Assembly (NCBI RefSeq): GCF_000152985.1 | Contig: NZ_CH672395.1 | Coordinates: 1,402,567 to 1,466,566, forward strand | Direction of reading: 5' to 3' | DNA length: 64,000 nt | Source of the DNA: Leeuwenhoekiella blandensis MED217 | GTDB taxonomy: Bacteria; Bacteroidota; Bacteroidia; Flavobacteriales; Flavobacteriaceae | Shown: positions 1-8,317 of the stretch, piece by piece | Numbering within the stretch: position 1 is the stretch's first letter | Layout of the letters: every line of letters begins with the position of its first letter | Made by a program: the position numbers and the translations under genes | Notes under the pieces: generated by a model | The model's input: only the letters and a program-made list of their open reading frames with translations | What the model was told of the DNA's origin: nothing | Databases searched by the model: none

Positions 1-1
1 A

Positions 2-382
2 GGGGCAACCGTAAATATGGACGGTACTTGTCTGTATCAGGCTGTGGCTGTCGTTTTTCTTGCACAGTTGCATATGATCGACCTCACTTTAGGTCAGCAG
101 CTTACCATTGTATTAACCGCTACTTTGGCCTCTATAGGTTCTGCTGCGGTTCCTAGTGCGGGTCTTGTAATGCTTATTATTGTATTAGAGTCTGTAGGCT
201 TAAATCCGGCTTGGATTGGTATCATTTTCCCTGTAGATCGTATTCTTGATATGTGTAGAACCGTTGTAAACGTTACGGGAGATGCCACGGTTTCTTCAGT
301 AATCGCAAAAGGAGAGGGCTTATTTAATTATAATCCTAATAAAGCGCCTGATGAGGCATTCGATATTGAAGAAAACTCATAA
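2..382 (+). CDS. Dicarboxylate/amino acid:cation symporter, C-terminal fragment
   Basis: Secondary transporter of the DAACS family (GltP/DctA type), which imports C4-dicarboxylates or acidic amino acids with Na+ or H+ across the inner membrane. Only the last 127 residues are present; the reading frame is open to the left edge from base 2, so the gene begins outside the window. The frame opens with GATVNMDGT, the family signature around transmembrane helix 7 and the NMDGT cation-binding motif. A re-entrant loop rich in small residues follows, then the conserved helix 8 region with a [18 protein letters not shown] segment, where the Asp and Asn contact substrate in the family. The tail is hydrophilic and acidic. 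Substrate cannot be told from this fragment. Confidence 0.93.
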   Translation, partial: GATVNMDGTCLYQAVAVVFLAQLHMIDLTLGQQLTIVLTATLASIGSAAVPSAGLVMLIIVLESVGLNPAWIGIIFPVDRILDMCRTVVNVTGDATVSSVIAKGEGLFNYNPNKAPDEAFDIEENS

Positions 383-507
383 GTAGTTGGTTTTCAGCTA
401 TTAATTTGTTTTACTGTAGATTTTTTCTAATTTAGTTTAGCTCAAATCTACCATAAGCTGTTCCCTATCAGCGGCTTGACTTACCATTTAATTTTAAATG
501 TGTAAGT

Positions 508-1632
508 ATGAAAAAATGTGTACTCTTCTTTTTTGTCGGAAATTTTTATTTCTATGCCCAAGTGGGAATAGGAACTACCAATCCCAGCGCAGCTGCTATG
601 CTTGAAGTGAGCAGTGAATCATCCAGCGGATCTTATAAAGGTTTTATGCCGCCACGTGTTACGGTGGCGCAACGCGACCAAATAAACCCAACAAGCGAGG
701 ATATTGGTTTGATGGTCTTTGTGAATGATCCTGATGTTTCAGTATATGGTTGGCAAGTTTATAATGGAACCTTTTGGGAAAATGTATACTTACTGCAAAA
801 TTCCGTTCAGCCAACCGAAGTGTCTTTTACCCTTACTGAAAAATCTCAATTAGAAAGCAATACCGGACTTGATCTGGAATTCAACATCGCCAATCCGTCA
901 GCGACCAGTGGTCTTTCAGTTACCATAGCTGCCTCTTCCTATAGCGATCTCAATGAAAGCAATGCTCAAGTGATCACGATTCCTGCAGGAACTGCTGTTT
1001 ATAATGCGGTTGATATTTTTAGTATTACTGATGATGTTGAGGTAGAAGGGAATGAGCAAATGCTGTTTTCTATCACAAATGTGAGCGGCGGTCTTGGAGC
1101 ACCAACAATTGGCGTGAACTCCTTTTTTGAGTTGACTATTGTAGATAATGATGTTAATGTATGGATTAATGAGATTCATTATGATAATATAGGAGGAGAT
1201 GTTAATGAGCGTGTTGAGATTGCAGGATCTGCCGGAATTGATCTAACAGGATATACAATTTATCATTACAATGGAGCTAGTGGAACAATTCTCTCCAGTG
1301 AATCAATTACCGGAATCATAGTAGAAATAGCTGAAGGCTTAGGGGTTAAAAATATTGAATTTAACACTTTACAAAACGATGATGAGGCAATAGCTCTTGT
1401 AGATCCTTCCGGTAATGTAATTCAGTTTTTAAGTTATGAGGGTGAAGTTACAGCAACCAATGGTCCTGCAGCGGGAATGACTTCAACAGAGTTGCCTGTG
1501 TCTCAACAGCCGGCGGTTACCATAGGTTTTTCTATGCAACTTACCGGGGCGGGAAGTGCATATAATGATTTTACCTGGACTTTAGCTCCAGATACTATTA
1601 ATACGATAAACTCAGGTCAGTCCTTCAATTGA
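508..1632 (+). CDS. Secreted lamin-tail-domain surface protein
   Basis: Predicted exported protein of 374 residues with a short signal peptide (residues 1-18, ending near YAQ). The mature N-terminus carries the GIGTTNPSAA-type motif common at the start of Bacteroidota surface and fibre-like proteins. Residues about 100-215 look like a beta-sandwich of the Calx-beta type (SFTLTEKSQLESNTG, later ITDDVEVEGNEQ). From about residue 218 the WINEIHYDN motif marks a lamin-tail domain, found in secreted bacterial nucleases and adhesins. No nuclease catalytic motif and no C-terminal type IX sorting domain is obvious. It stands alone between the symporter and a convergent gene. Likely a surface or extracellular binding protein; the ligand is unknown. 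Confidence 0.8.
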   Translation: MKKCVLFFFVGNFYFYAQVGIGTTNPSAAAMLEVSSESSSGSYKGFMPPRVTVAQRDQINPTSEDIGLMVFVNDPDVSVYGWQVYNGTFWENVYLLQNSVQPTEVSFTLTEKSQLESNTGLDLEFNIANPSATSGLSVTIAASSYSDLNESNAQVITIPAGTAVYNAVDIFSITDDVEVEGNEQMLFSITNVSGGLGAPTIGVNSFFELTIVDNDVNVWINEIHYDNIGGDVNERVEIAGSAGIDLTGYTIYHYNGASGTILSSESITGIIVEIAEGLGVKNIEFNTLQNDDEAIALVDPSGNVIQFLSYEGEVTATNGPAAGMTSTELPVSQQPAVTIGFSMQLTGAGSAYNDFTWTLAPDTINTINSGQSFN

Positions 1633-1636
1633 TGAT

Positions 1637-3550
1637 TTAGAGATTAATATTTCGCCCTTTCGGATAACGCACTTCAAAAGAAAAGTTTTTAGTGACCGAA
1701 GCTTTTGGAGCAAGTTCTAATTTCCATTTTAGAATACCGGTTTCTTCGGTATACTCGGCATCAGCGGTTTCTTGATCAGAAACTTTAATCTCTTTGTTTT
1801 GCGATACCGGAATTCGATCTTCTAAAATCAGGTTAACAGTTGAATTTTTGTTATTTCGAACCGAAATCTCAAAAGCCTTTGCAACAACGCGCGTTCCGCC
1901 AAGGAAAGATTTACTTTTAAAATTATCCTTCTTCTCGCGTTTTACAATGATATTGGGATCGATACCCAGAGAGATCTCCAGACTGTCTGTAGTAGCCAGC
2001 GGACTGATAGCCGTCTTACCAGCATAGCTTCCTTCAAAATAAATATTGGCCTCGCCCTGCAACAAATCATAGCGTTCCCAATCGGTTACTGTAGCGGTAA
2101 GAAATACATTTTCATTGAGTTCTGGTGCCGCATAATGTTGATAGCTTGCCGGTAAGTCAAAGGCGTCGATCTCAATAGTCGTAATATCTGAGTTAGATAA
2201 GATCGAGTAGCTTTTTTTGATTTCAAAGCGTGTGTTAGTCAAGCTTTCTTCTTTGGACTGAACATTCTCATTGTAAGATGCAGGAGCCACTGAATTTGAG
2301 CCTCTAATTTTAACTCCAGCAGCTTTACCTGCCAAAGCTCTAGACACGTCTGTTGAGCCGTAACCCACGACAACAACTTCATCTAAAGCTTCTTCATTAG
2401 CTTCTAATTGCACATTCATCATCGATGCATATACCGGGATCGACTGGGTTTCAAAACCTATATAAGCATATCTTAATTCATTACCTCCAGAATTGTTTAT
2501 GGCAATTCGATACTTTCCATCAAAATCAGTAGTTGTGCCATTAGATGAACCGGTTTGACCAATATTAACTCCAGGAAGTGGCGCTCCAGAATCATCAGTT
2601 ACAATACCAGAAACACTTCTCACTGTGGGATTGTATTTGTAATTGCTTCGGCTTACCGCGCTTGAACGCTTGTAGTTTCTGCTTACGAAATTGAGGTATT
2701 TTGGCTGTAAGTTCGGCTTGAAATTGTTGGTATTCGGGTCTCCTGTAGAGAGTACCAATTTTACATCGTCCCAATCAATGCCGCTTTGCTGATAGACACT
2801 CGCCTTGTAGTTTAATTGAATGGGTTCAGAAGTACTTTCAGCTCGAATATCGTAAAATGGAAACCAGCCCGCATTCTCAATGTTATAAGATAGTTCCATA
2901 TTCAAATAAGCTGCGCTTGCAGCTTGAAGTTTTACAGTGATCTCGCCGCGCATTTCTTTACGAGAATCTTCAAGGTTGTTCATTTGTTGGCGGTGGTCAT
3001 TGATGCTTCGATCTAAATCCTGTAAGGCTCTTTTCTGTTTGTAAATCGTATTTTGAATTTCGGTACTGCGCTCGCGGTAATAGGTGCTTATTTGTTTGAT
3101 CTTTTCAAGGGATAAATCGGTGTTATCGCTATTGATGCGTTGATTTTCTGAAAGTAACTTTAGTTCGCGCTCATATCCTTCAATCGTACTTTGAATCGCA
3201 TTCTTTTCGTAGAGCAGTTGGTCTAAATTTGTTTTTAAAGCTTCATATTCTGCAGAAACACTTTTTTTATCCAGATAATCCAGGTTAAAAGCAATAGACA
3301 AAATACTGGCGTCTTTAAGACCTCTAAGCTGAATACTGTTTTCAATAACATCTGGCGATAGGTTGTCAAAAACGATTTCATTTACACCGCTTTTTAATTG
3401 TACCGAAGCACTGCGTTCAATCGTTGCTCCTTGTAAAAACACGGTTACTTTATCAATTTTAGAACTTTGAGCAGGCAGCGGTTTATCTGAAGCGCTAAGA
3501 ATATTTGAGCATAAAATTAAAAGAAAGGCAAGCGTATAGCAGAGTTTCAT
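1637..3550 (-). CDS. DUF4139 (MuiA-like) protein with inserted carboxypeptidase-regulatory-like domain
   Basis: Exported protein of 637 residues with a signal peptide (about 1-20). Residues 30-130 match the DUF4140 N-terminal region (VTVFLQGATIERS), residues 100-200 form a long coiled coil, and residues 205-300 plus 440-637 form a split DUF4139 domain ending in a beta-rich segment with the FEVRYPKG motif. Between the two halves (about 311-425) sits a segment resembling the start of a SusC receptor: a carboxypeptidase-D-regulatory-like fold (VSGIVTDDSGAPLPGV, FDGKYRIA) followed by a DEVVVVGYG plug-start motif. The family is called mucoidy inhibitor A-like but its molecular function is unknown. 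It converges on the lamin-tail gene with 4 bases between stops. Confidence 0.85.
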   Translation of the reverse strand: MKLCYTLAFLLILCSNILSASDKPLPAQSSKIDKVTVFLQGATIERSASVQLKSGVNEIVFDNLSPDVIENSIQLRGLKDASILSIAFNLDYLDKKSVSAEYEALKTNLDQLLYEKNAIQSTIEGYERELKLLSENQRINSDNTDLSLEKIKQISTYYRERSTEIQNTIYKQKRALQDLDRSINDHRQQMNNLEDSRKEMRGEITVKLQAASAAYLNMELSYNIENAGWFPFYDIRAESTSEPIQLNYKASVYQQSGIDWDDVKLVLSTGDPNTNNFKPNLQPKYLNFVSRNYKRSSAVSRSNYKYNPTVRSVSGIVTDDSGAPLPGVNIGQTGSSNGTTTDFDGKYRIAINNSGGNELRYAYIGFETQSIPVYASMMNVQLEANEEALDEVVVVGYGSTDVSRALAGKAAGVKIRGSNSVAPASYNENVQSKEESLTNTRFEIKKSYSILSNSDITTIEIDAFDLPASYQHYAAPELNENVFLTATVTDWERYDLLQGEANIYFEGSYAGKTAISPLATTDSLEISLGIDPNIIVKREKKDNFKSKSFLGGTRVVAKAFEISVRNNKNSTVNLILEDRIPVSQNKEIKVSDQETADAEYTEETGILKWKLELAPKASVTKNFSFEVRYPKGRNINL

Positions 3551-3670
3551 AAAGAGCCGTATTAACGGATTAGTAAGATTGAATTTTAAAGCAAAGTCTC
3601 CTTTAAGAGCAATTAAATATAGGAGAAAACTTTAGTTTATCGCAATCAGTTTATTATTGATAGCAATTTT

Positions 3671-4069
3671 TTAATCTAAAAATCTGGATTTAAGTTCTGG
3701 AGTAGGAAGCATACAACTTTCCTTTTTTCCAAACCACTTGTAGCGATGGGCAGCGATAAAGTCATAGACGGCATTTCTAATAAAATTAGGAATGATCATA
3801 AATCCATAAAGCAGCGGATAAGCATTATTCAAATCTTTAGCGATGCGCAAAGCCGCTGAAGATTTCACCGAAACTTTATTCTTATCGATTAGAACTATCG
3901 AGTCGGTTTCTTTTGGGTTTATGTTGTGTTTAGCTAGAAGTCGCTTTCCGGTTTCCCCTTGAAGTGCTGCAAACTTGAATTTTGCTTTAGGATCGTGCTT
4001 GATGATAAAATTTATTGCACCGTTGCATAAGTTGCAAACTCCGTCAAACAGAATGATTTTCTCTTGCAT
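3671..4069 (-). CDS. DUF393 thiol-disulfide oxidoreductase (DCC1-like)
   Basis: Small cytoplasmic protein of 132 residues in the DCC1/YuxK family (DUF393). The N-terminus contains the family signature LFDGVCNLCN, with a CxxC pair at Cys12 and Cys15, which places it in the thioredoxin-fold group; the DxxCxxC pattern gives the family its name. A second conserved block around SSAALRIAKDL is also present. No signal peptide. It lies 51 bases downstream of mutS2 on the same strand and may be read through from it, but no functional link is known. Substrate and redox partner are unknown. Confidence 0.88.
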   Translation of the reverse strand: MQEKIILFDGVCNLCNGAINFIIKHDPKAKFKFAALQGETGKRLLAKHNINPKETDSIVLIDKNKVSVKSSAALRIAKDLNNAYPLLYGFMIIPNFIRNAVYDFIAAHRYKWFGKKESCMLPTPELKSRFLD

Positions 4070-4120
4070 AGCTACAGCTCTTTTTCGGCACCGGTAGAGG
4101 GTTTAATAACTCTCGGTATA

Positions 4121-6298
4121 TTATTTAGTCTTCGGTCTTTTTACAAATTCAAGCGTTTCAACATCTACTTGCGTGGTGAACATACCATAATCTACGGTGG
4201 CTTTTCCTTTTTCTATTTTGTCGATACTTCCTACAGCTCTTCCGTCAGGCAGGCGTACTTGATCACCAACTTGTAAAGTAATCTTTGGTTTTTCTTTTTC
4301 AACCTGAATTTCTTTCTGCTTTTCTTCTTTTTTCTTTTGACGAATTACTTCAACCTTCTTTTCTGCTTCTTGTTTTACGCGACGCTCTTTTGCTTTTTGA
4401 GCCCGCTTTTGCTTTGCATTCTGTTTACGTCTCTTAGAATTTTCGATTTGAACGACTTTATACAGCTCATCTAGAAGCAGCTTTTTGTTCTTATTGGTAA
4501 AGAATTTATCGCTAAGGTCGTCAAGTTTTTGACCCAGATAGATCAAACGTTGATTGCTGTCGTAAAGCTCTTGATAGCTTTCTAATTTCTCCTGAATGCG
4601 CGCATTAGTTTTATTCAACTCCTGCTGTTGCTTGGCTGCTTCTTGCTCTTTAGTTTTTAAAGAAGTAGTGGTTTTGGCCAGCTTACTGCGCTCTTTTTGC
4701 AGGTTGGCGATACTCTTATCAAAACGTATTTTACCGCGTTCTACTTTCTTTTTAGAACGGTTAATCAGCGAATATGGAATCCCATTTTTCTGTGCGACTT
4801 CAAAAGTAAAGGAGCTCCCTGCTTCACCTACATATAATTTATAGAGTGGCTCAAGCGTGCGCGAATCAAAAAGCATATTGGCATTGGTGATCGCTTCAGT
4901 CTCATTGGCCATCATCTTCAAATTGGCATAATGCGTGGTGATGATTCCGTAGCTGTTGCGCTCGTAAAATACTTCAAGAAAAGTTTCAGCTAAAGCACCT
5001 CCCAATTCCGGATCACTACCGGTACCAAATTCATCGATGAGAAATAAGGTTTTGTCGTCACATTTCCGCAAGAAATAATTCATATTCTTGAGGCGGTAAC
5101 TATACGTACTCAAGTGATTTTCTATACTTTGATTGTCGCCAATATCGGTAAGAATTTTATCAAAAAGACAAAAGCGCGAGTATTCGTGCACAGGAACCAG
5201 AAGTCCACTTTGCAGCATTACTTGAAGTAATCCCACGGTCTTAAGCGTGATACTTTTTCCACCGGCATTTGGACCACTTATGACAATGATGCGATTGTTC
5301 TCGTCAAGTTTTATATCCTGCGGATAGGTTTTCTCACCGCGTTTTCTATTGTTGAGTAAAAGTAGCGGGTGATAAGCTTCTTTGATCTCGAGTTCACGAT
5401 TCTTAGTGATCTTAGGCAAAACAGCATCCAGTTTCTTGGCGTATTTCGCCTTCGCAGCGATGACATCAATGGTGCTTAGTAGTTTTTGATAGTCTTTTAA
5501 TAACGGACCAAAAGGGCGCACAAAATTGGTGAGTGCTTTGAGAATGCGTTTGACCTCTTCTTGCTCGTCATACAAGAGATTGTTGAGTTCGCGTTGATGC
5601 GTCTGTGTAGCTTCAGGCTGAATGTAAACGATACTTCCGGTTTTTGAATTCCCAAGAATCGAACCTTTTACTTTACGCCTGTGCATCGCCGACACTGCCA
5701 AAACCCGAACATTGTCTACTATAGATTCCCGTATTTCATCTAAATACCCAAAAGAAGCATAACGCGATAGCGCCGAAGCAAAGCTGCTGTTGATCTTTGC
5801 TTTTACTTCATTAATGGCTCTTCTGGTTTGAAGCAGTACAGGAGAAGCATCGTCTTTAATTTCACCAAAACGATCTACAATGGTGTTGATCTCGTCGGTA
5901 AGTTCGGTTGTATATTCAGTATCCCGTACCGTTTGATGCAATACCGGGAAGGTCTCTTGAAATTTTCTAAAATAGCGTAAATGCGTATTAACCGTTTCCG
6001 AAAGGCTTCCTATTTTTCTAAAACTACCTACTTCAAGCACCGTATCTTCGATCCCCAACATTTTGAGTTCGTGATCAAGCGCATCAAAACCGTGATTAGG
6101 AATAGGCGTTTCGTGCGTATCAGAATTGATGTATTCTTGTGTTTGATCAAGCACAAAAAGCGTCTTTCTATAATTGCGCTGCGGTGCCAGCTTTAAGGCT
6201 TTGACCTTTCCCATATCGGTGATGCACAGTTCACTCAATTGTGCACATACGGTATGGAACTCTAAATCTGAAAGTGTTTTAGGATGAATTTTTATCAT
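4121..6298 (-). CDS. mutS2: MutS2-family ATPase, Smr-less form
   Basis: DNA-binding ATPase of the MutS2 family, 725 residues. In other bacteria MutS2 proteins act on branched recombination intermediates or on collided ribosomes rather than in mismatch repair. Core (lever/clamp) helices occupy about 1-310. The Walker A motif GPNAGGKS is at about 342-349, and the Walker B region LFLIDEFGTGSDP with the STHY-like TTHYANLK switch follows. A long coiled coil spans about 515-660 (rich in Lys, Glu and Gln). The C-terminus is a short KOW-like beta segment (VGDQVRLPDG). The usual C-terminal Smr nuclease domain is absent, as in many Bacteroidota relatives, so it probably does not cut nucleic acid itself. 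The start is the only reasonable ATG before conserved sequence. Confidence 0.95.
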   Translation of the reverse strand: MIKIHPKTLSDLEFHTVCAQLSELCITDMGKVKALKLAPQRNYRKTLFVLDQTQEYINSDTHETPIPNHGFDALDHELKMLGIEDTVLEVGSFRKIGSLSETVNTHLRYFRKFQETFPVLHQTVRDTEYTTELTDEINTIVDRFGEIKDDASPVLLQTRRAINEVKAKINSSFASALSRYASFGYLDEIRESIVDNVRVLAVSAMHRRKVKGSILGNSKTGSIVYIQPEATQTHQRELNNLLYDEQEEVKRILKALTNFVRPFGPLLKDYQKLLSTIDVIAAKAKYAKKLDAVLPKITKNRELEIKEAYHPLLLLNNRKRGEKTYPQDIKLDENNRIIVISGPNAGGKSITLKTVGLLQVMLQSGLLVPVHEYSRFCLFDKILTDIGDNQSIENHLSTYSYRLKNMNYFLRKCDDKTLFLIDEFGTGSDPELGGALAETFLEVFYERNSYGIITTHYANLKMMANETEAITNANMLFDSRTLEPLYKLYVGEAGSSFTFEVAQKNGIPYSLINRSKKKVERGKIRFDKSIANLQKERSKLAKTTTSLKTKEQEAAKQQQELNKTNARIQEKLESYQELYDSNQRLIYLGQKLDDLSDKFFTNKNKKLLLDELYKVVQIENSKRRKQNAKQKRAQKAKERRVKQEAEKKVEVIRQKKKEEKQKEIQVEKEKPKITLQVGDQVRLPDGRAVGSIDKIEKGKATVDYGMFTTQVDVETLEFVKRPKTK

Positions 6299-6481
6299 AG
6301 CATGCCAGTACGGCTGTATCCCTTTATTTAATTGCTTAATTTATTTGGAACTCAATCTTAAAAGTTGCCAAGACCAAAGATGTCACTAGCTTTTTTTGAA
6401 GAATCAAATTATATAATAAGAATTCTATTTTGGTCCTAGTAATGCTTTACCGATTTTTACCTAAGCAAATTTAAGATATTC

Positions 6482-7147
6482 ATGAACGTTGACATACATC
6501 CCAGCTGGAAAGCTGTTTTAGCCGAAGAATTTGAAAAAGCCTATTTTAAAGATTTGGTGCGTTTCGTAAAAACGGAATACACGCAGCACACCTGTTACCC
6601 TAAAGGCGCCGATATTTTTAAGGCATTTGATCTTTGCAGTTTTGATGAGGTTAAGGTCGTTATTTTAGGACAAGATCCCTATCACGGACCGGGACAAGCC
6701 CACGGTCTTTGTTTTTCGGTACCGCAAGGGGTTGCAGCACCACCTTCATTGATTAATATTTTTAAAGAAATAGAAAGCGATCTCAATATAGCCGCACCAA
6801 ATAATGGAAATTTAGAACGCTGGGCTTCTCAAGGTGTGCTTTTGCTTAATGCAACGCTAACGGTTAGAGCAGGTCAAGCGGGATCACATCAAGGAAAAGG
6901 CTGGGAACAATTTACTGATCGTGTGATTGAATTGATTTCGCAACATAAAGAAAATGTGGTGTTTTTACTTTGGGGCGGCTTTGCAAAAAAGAAAGCATCT
7001 AAAGTAGACGGTACAAAGCATCATATATTAACCAGCGGTCATCCTTCTCCGCTAAGTGCCAATCGCGGCTATTGGTTTGGCAACAGGCATTTTAGTAAAA
7101 CCAACGCTTTGATCGAAAAATCAAATCAGAGACCAATAATATGGTAA
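6482..7147 (+). CDS. ung: Uracil-DNA glycosylase
   Basis: Family 1 uracil-DNA glycosylase, 221 residues, the standard length. It removes uracil from DNA by hydrolysing the N-glycosidic bond, starting base excision repair. The catalytic water-activating motif GQDPYHG has its Asp at residue 65. The uracil-binding aromatic motif region LCFSV follows, then LLLNATLTV, and the DNA-intercalation motif HPSPLSANRG supplies the catalytic His at 187. No signal peptide. It is divergent from mutS2 across a 183-base intergenic stretch and is followed by a strong bidirectional terminator, so it is probably monocistronic. Confidence 0.97.
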   Translation: MNVDIHPSWKAVLAEEFEKAYFKDLVRFVKTEYTQHTCYPKGADIFKAFDLCSFDEVKVVILGQDPYHGPGQAHGLCFSVPQGVAAPPSLINIFKEIESDLNIAAPNNGNLERWASQGVLLLNATLTVRAGQAGSHQGKGWEQFTDRVIELISQHKENVVFLLWGGFAKKKASKVDGTKHHILTSGHPSPLSANRGYWFGNRHFSKTNALIEKSNQRPIIW

Positions 7148-7156
7148 GCGTTTAAA

Positions 7157-7192
7157 ATAAATAAAGCAGCTCTCGCGAGCTGCTTTATTTAT
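7157..7192. terminator. Bidirectional intrinsic terminator after ung
   Basis: A near-perfect hairpin with arms GCAGCTC (7166-7172) and GAGCTGC (7177-7183) around a TCGC loop, extended by complementary A-rich and T-rich flanks. The tracts on both sides let it serve ung on the plus strand and the 53-residue gene on the minus strand. Confidence 0.85.
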
Positions 7193-7213
7193 CTGTTGGA
7201 TTTGAGGTCAAAT

Positions 7214-7375
7214 CTAAGAAGCTTTATTCAATGCTAAAGGCTCGCTTAAATTCTTGTGTTTAGGGGTTACACGTTTTTGTGGTTTTTTAGCCACAGGTCC
7301 TCCTGCTACACTAAATTTGAATAACAAAACATTAATGATAAGCAAGGCACCCAAAATAATAGAAAATGTAACCAT
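7214..7375 (-). CDS. Small membrane protein, 53 residues
   Basis: A 53-codon reading frame starting with ATG at 7375 and ending TAG at 7214. The translation begins MVTFSIILGALLI and has one strongly hydrophobic segment (about residues 3-20), then a basic, proline-containing tail with KKPQKRVTPKHK. This layout suggests a single-pass inner-membrane peptide with its tail in the cytoplasm. It lies between the ung terminator, which also serves this strand, and the end of the substrate-binding-fold gene. I recognise no family by sequence; support is the compact gene-like setting and the membrane-plus-basic-tail composition. Function unknown. Confidence 0.6.
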   Translation of the reverse strand: MVTFSIILGALLIINVLLFKFSVAGGPVAKKPQKRVTPKHKNLSEPLALNKAS

Positions 7376-7464
7376 AGTTCAAAAATTTTGATTGCTTAAT
7401 TAATTCAGGGGTAAAATTGTACATTTTTTTCTAGTTAACACTAAAAAAAATGGTAAAACTTTCT

Positions 7465-8316
7465 TTAAATCTGAGTTAAGTATAGCTGATTATCAGACTT
7501 TTTGTCGATCATATTCAACTTTTCGAGATAATTTAGAGCCAATTCTAATTCCTTTTTATCGAGACTTTTTTGAGACCAAGAAGTGATCGAAAGCCATTTT
7601 TTGATGTCCTCCAAATTTTGCTCGTACCGTTCAGAAAGTGCGTGTTCAATATGCTCAAGCGATTTGAAGATTTTGGTTTTGGCATTGAGTACACTAAGGA
7701 ATAGCTCCAATGATTTTTGATCTTTTTCAATAGCCTTATCTGATGCTGCGATGACAAAACTTGACCATGGAGTAGGGAAATCTCCTACGCGTCTAAAAAT
7801 TCCTTTATCGACTAAAGGTTTTGTGGTGAAGTGTTCCCACATGAAATAATCGGCTTCTCTTTCTGTTAAAGCTTCAATAGCAGTAGTGATGTTGTTGACG
7901 ACTACGCATTCAATTTTTGAAGTATCCCAGCCTAATTCGTTGGCCTGAACATAAGCCATAACGTGACTTCCTGAACCATATCTGCTTATTGCCGGTCGCT
8001 TGTCTTCTAGATCTGCTATGCTTTGAAAATTACTTTTTGCAGCTACGTGAATTCCCCAACGTAGCGGACTTGATACATAATTCTGAATGATTTTAGACGG
8101 GTTACCGTTGGCGATATCTTTGATAATTCCTTCGGTGAGAATGATCGCAACATCAATTTCATCATTACGCAAAGCCGAATTCATCGCACCGGTACCTCCC
8201 GGAAATTCAACCCATTCTACGTGAATTCCTTTTTCGGCAAAAAGTCCTTCTTCAATACATAAATGAATAGGAAGATTAAAATGTTCTGGTACACCGCCAA
8301 CTCGTAGTGTGGTCAT
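7465..8316 (-). CDS. Cytoplasmic substrate-binding-fold protein (NMT1/ThiY-like)
   Basis: Periplasmic-binding-protein-fold (type II) protein of 283 residues without a signal peptide. It begins directly with the first beta strand (TTLRVGGVPEHFNLP), the usual start of mature NMT1/ThiY or nitrate-taurine type binding domains. Conserved features include the EEGLFAEKGIHVEWVEFPGGTG and GAMNSAL segments (binding loops) and the hinge region near SRYGSGSHVMAY. Because nothing exports it, a role as the receptor of an ABC importer is unlikely; it may be a cytosolic ligand sensor or an enzyme, as in the fold's HMP-synthase relatives. It is the last gene of a six-gene operon, with 1 base between it and ppk1. 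Ligand unknown. Confidence 0.8.
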   Translation of the reverse strand: MTTLRVGGVPEHFNLPIHLCIEEGLFAEKGIHVEWVEFPGGTGAMNSALRNDEIDVAIILTEGIIKDIANGNPSKIIQNYVSSPLRWGIHVAAKSNFQSIADLEDKRPAISRYGSGSHVMAYVQANELGWDTSKIECVVVNNITTAIEALTEREADYFMWEHFTTKPLVDKGIFRRVGDFPTPWSSFVIAASDKAIEKDQKSLELFLSVLNAKTKIFKSLEHIEHALSERYEQNLEDIKKWLSITSWSQKSLDKKELELALNYLEKLNMIDKKSDNQLYLTQI

Positions 8317-8317
8317 G

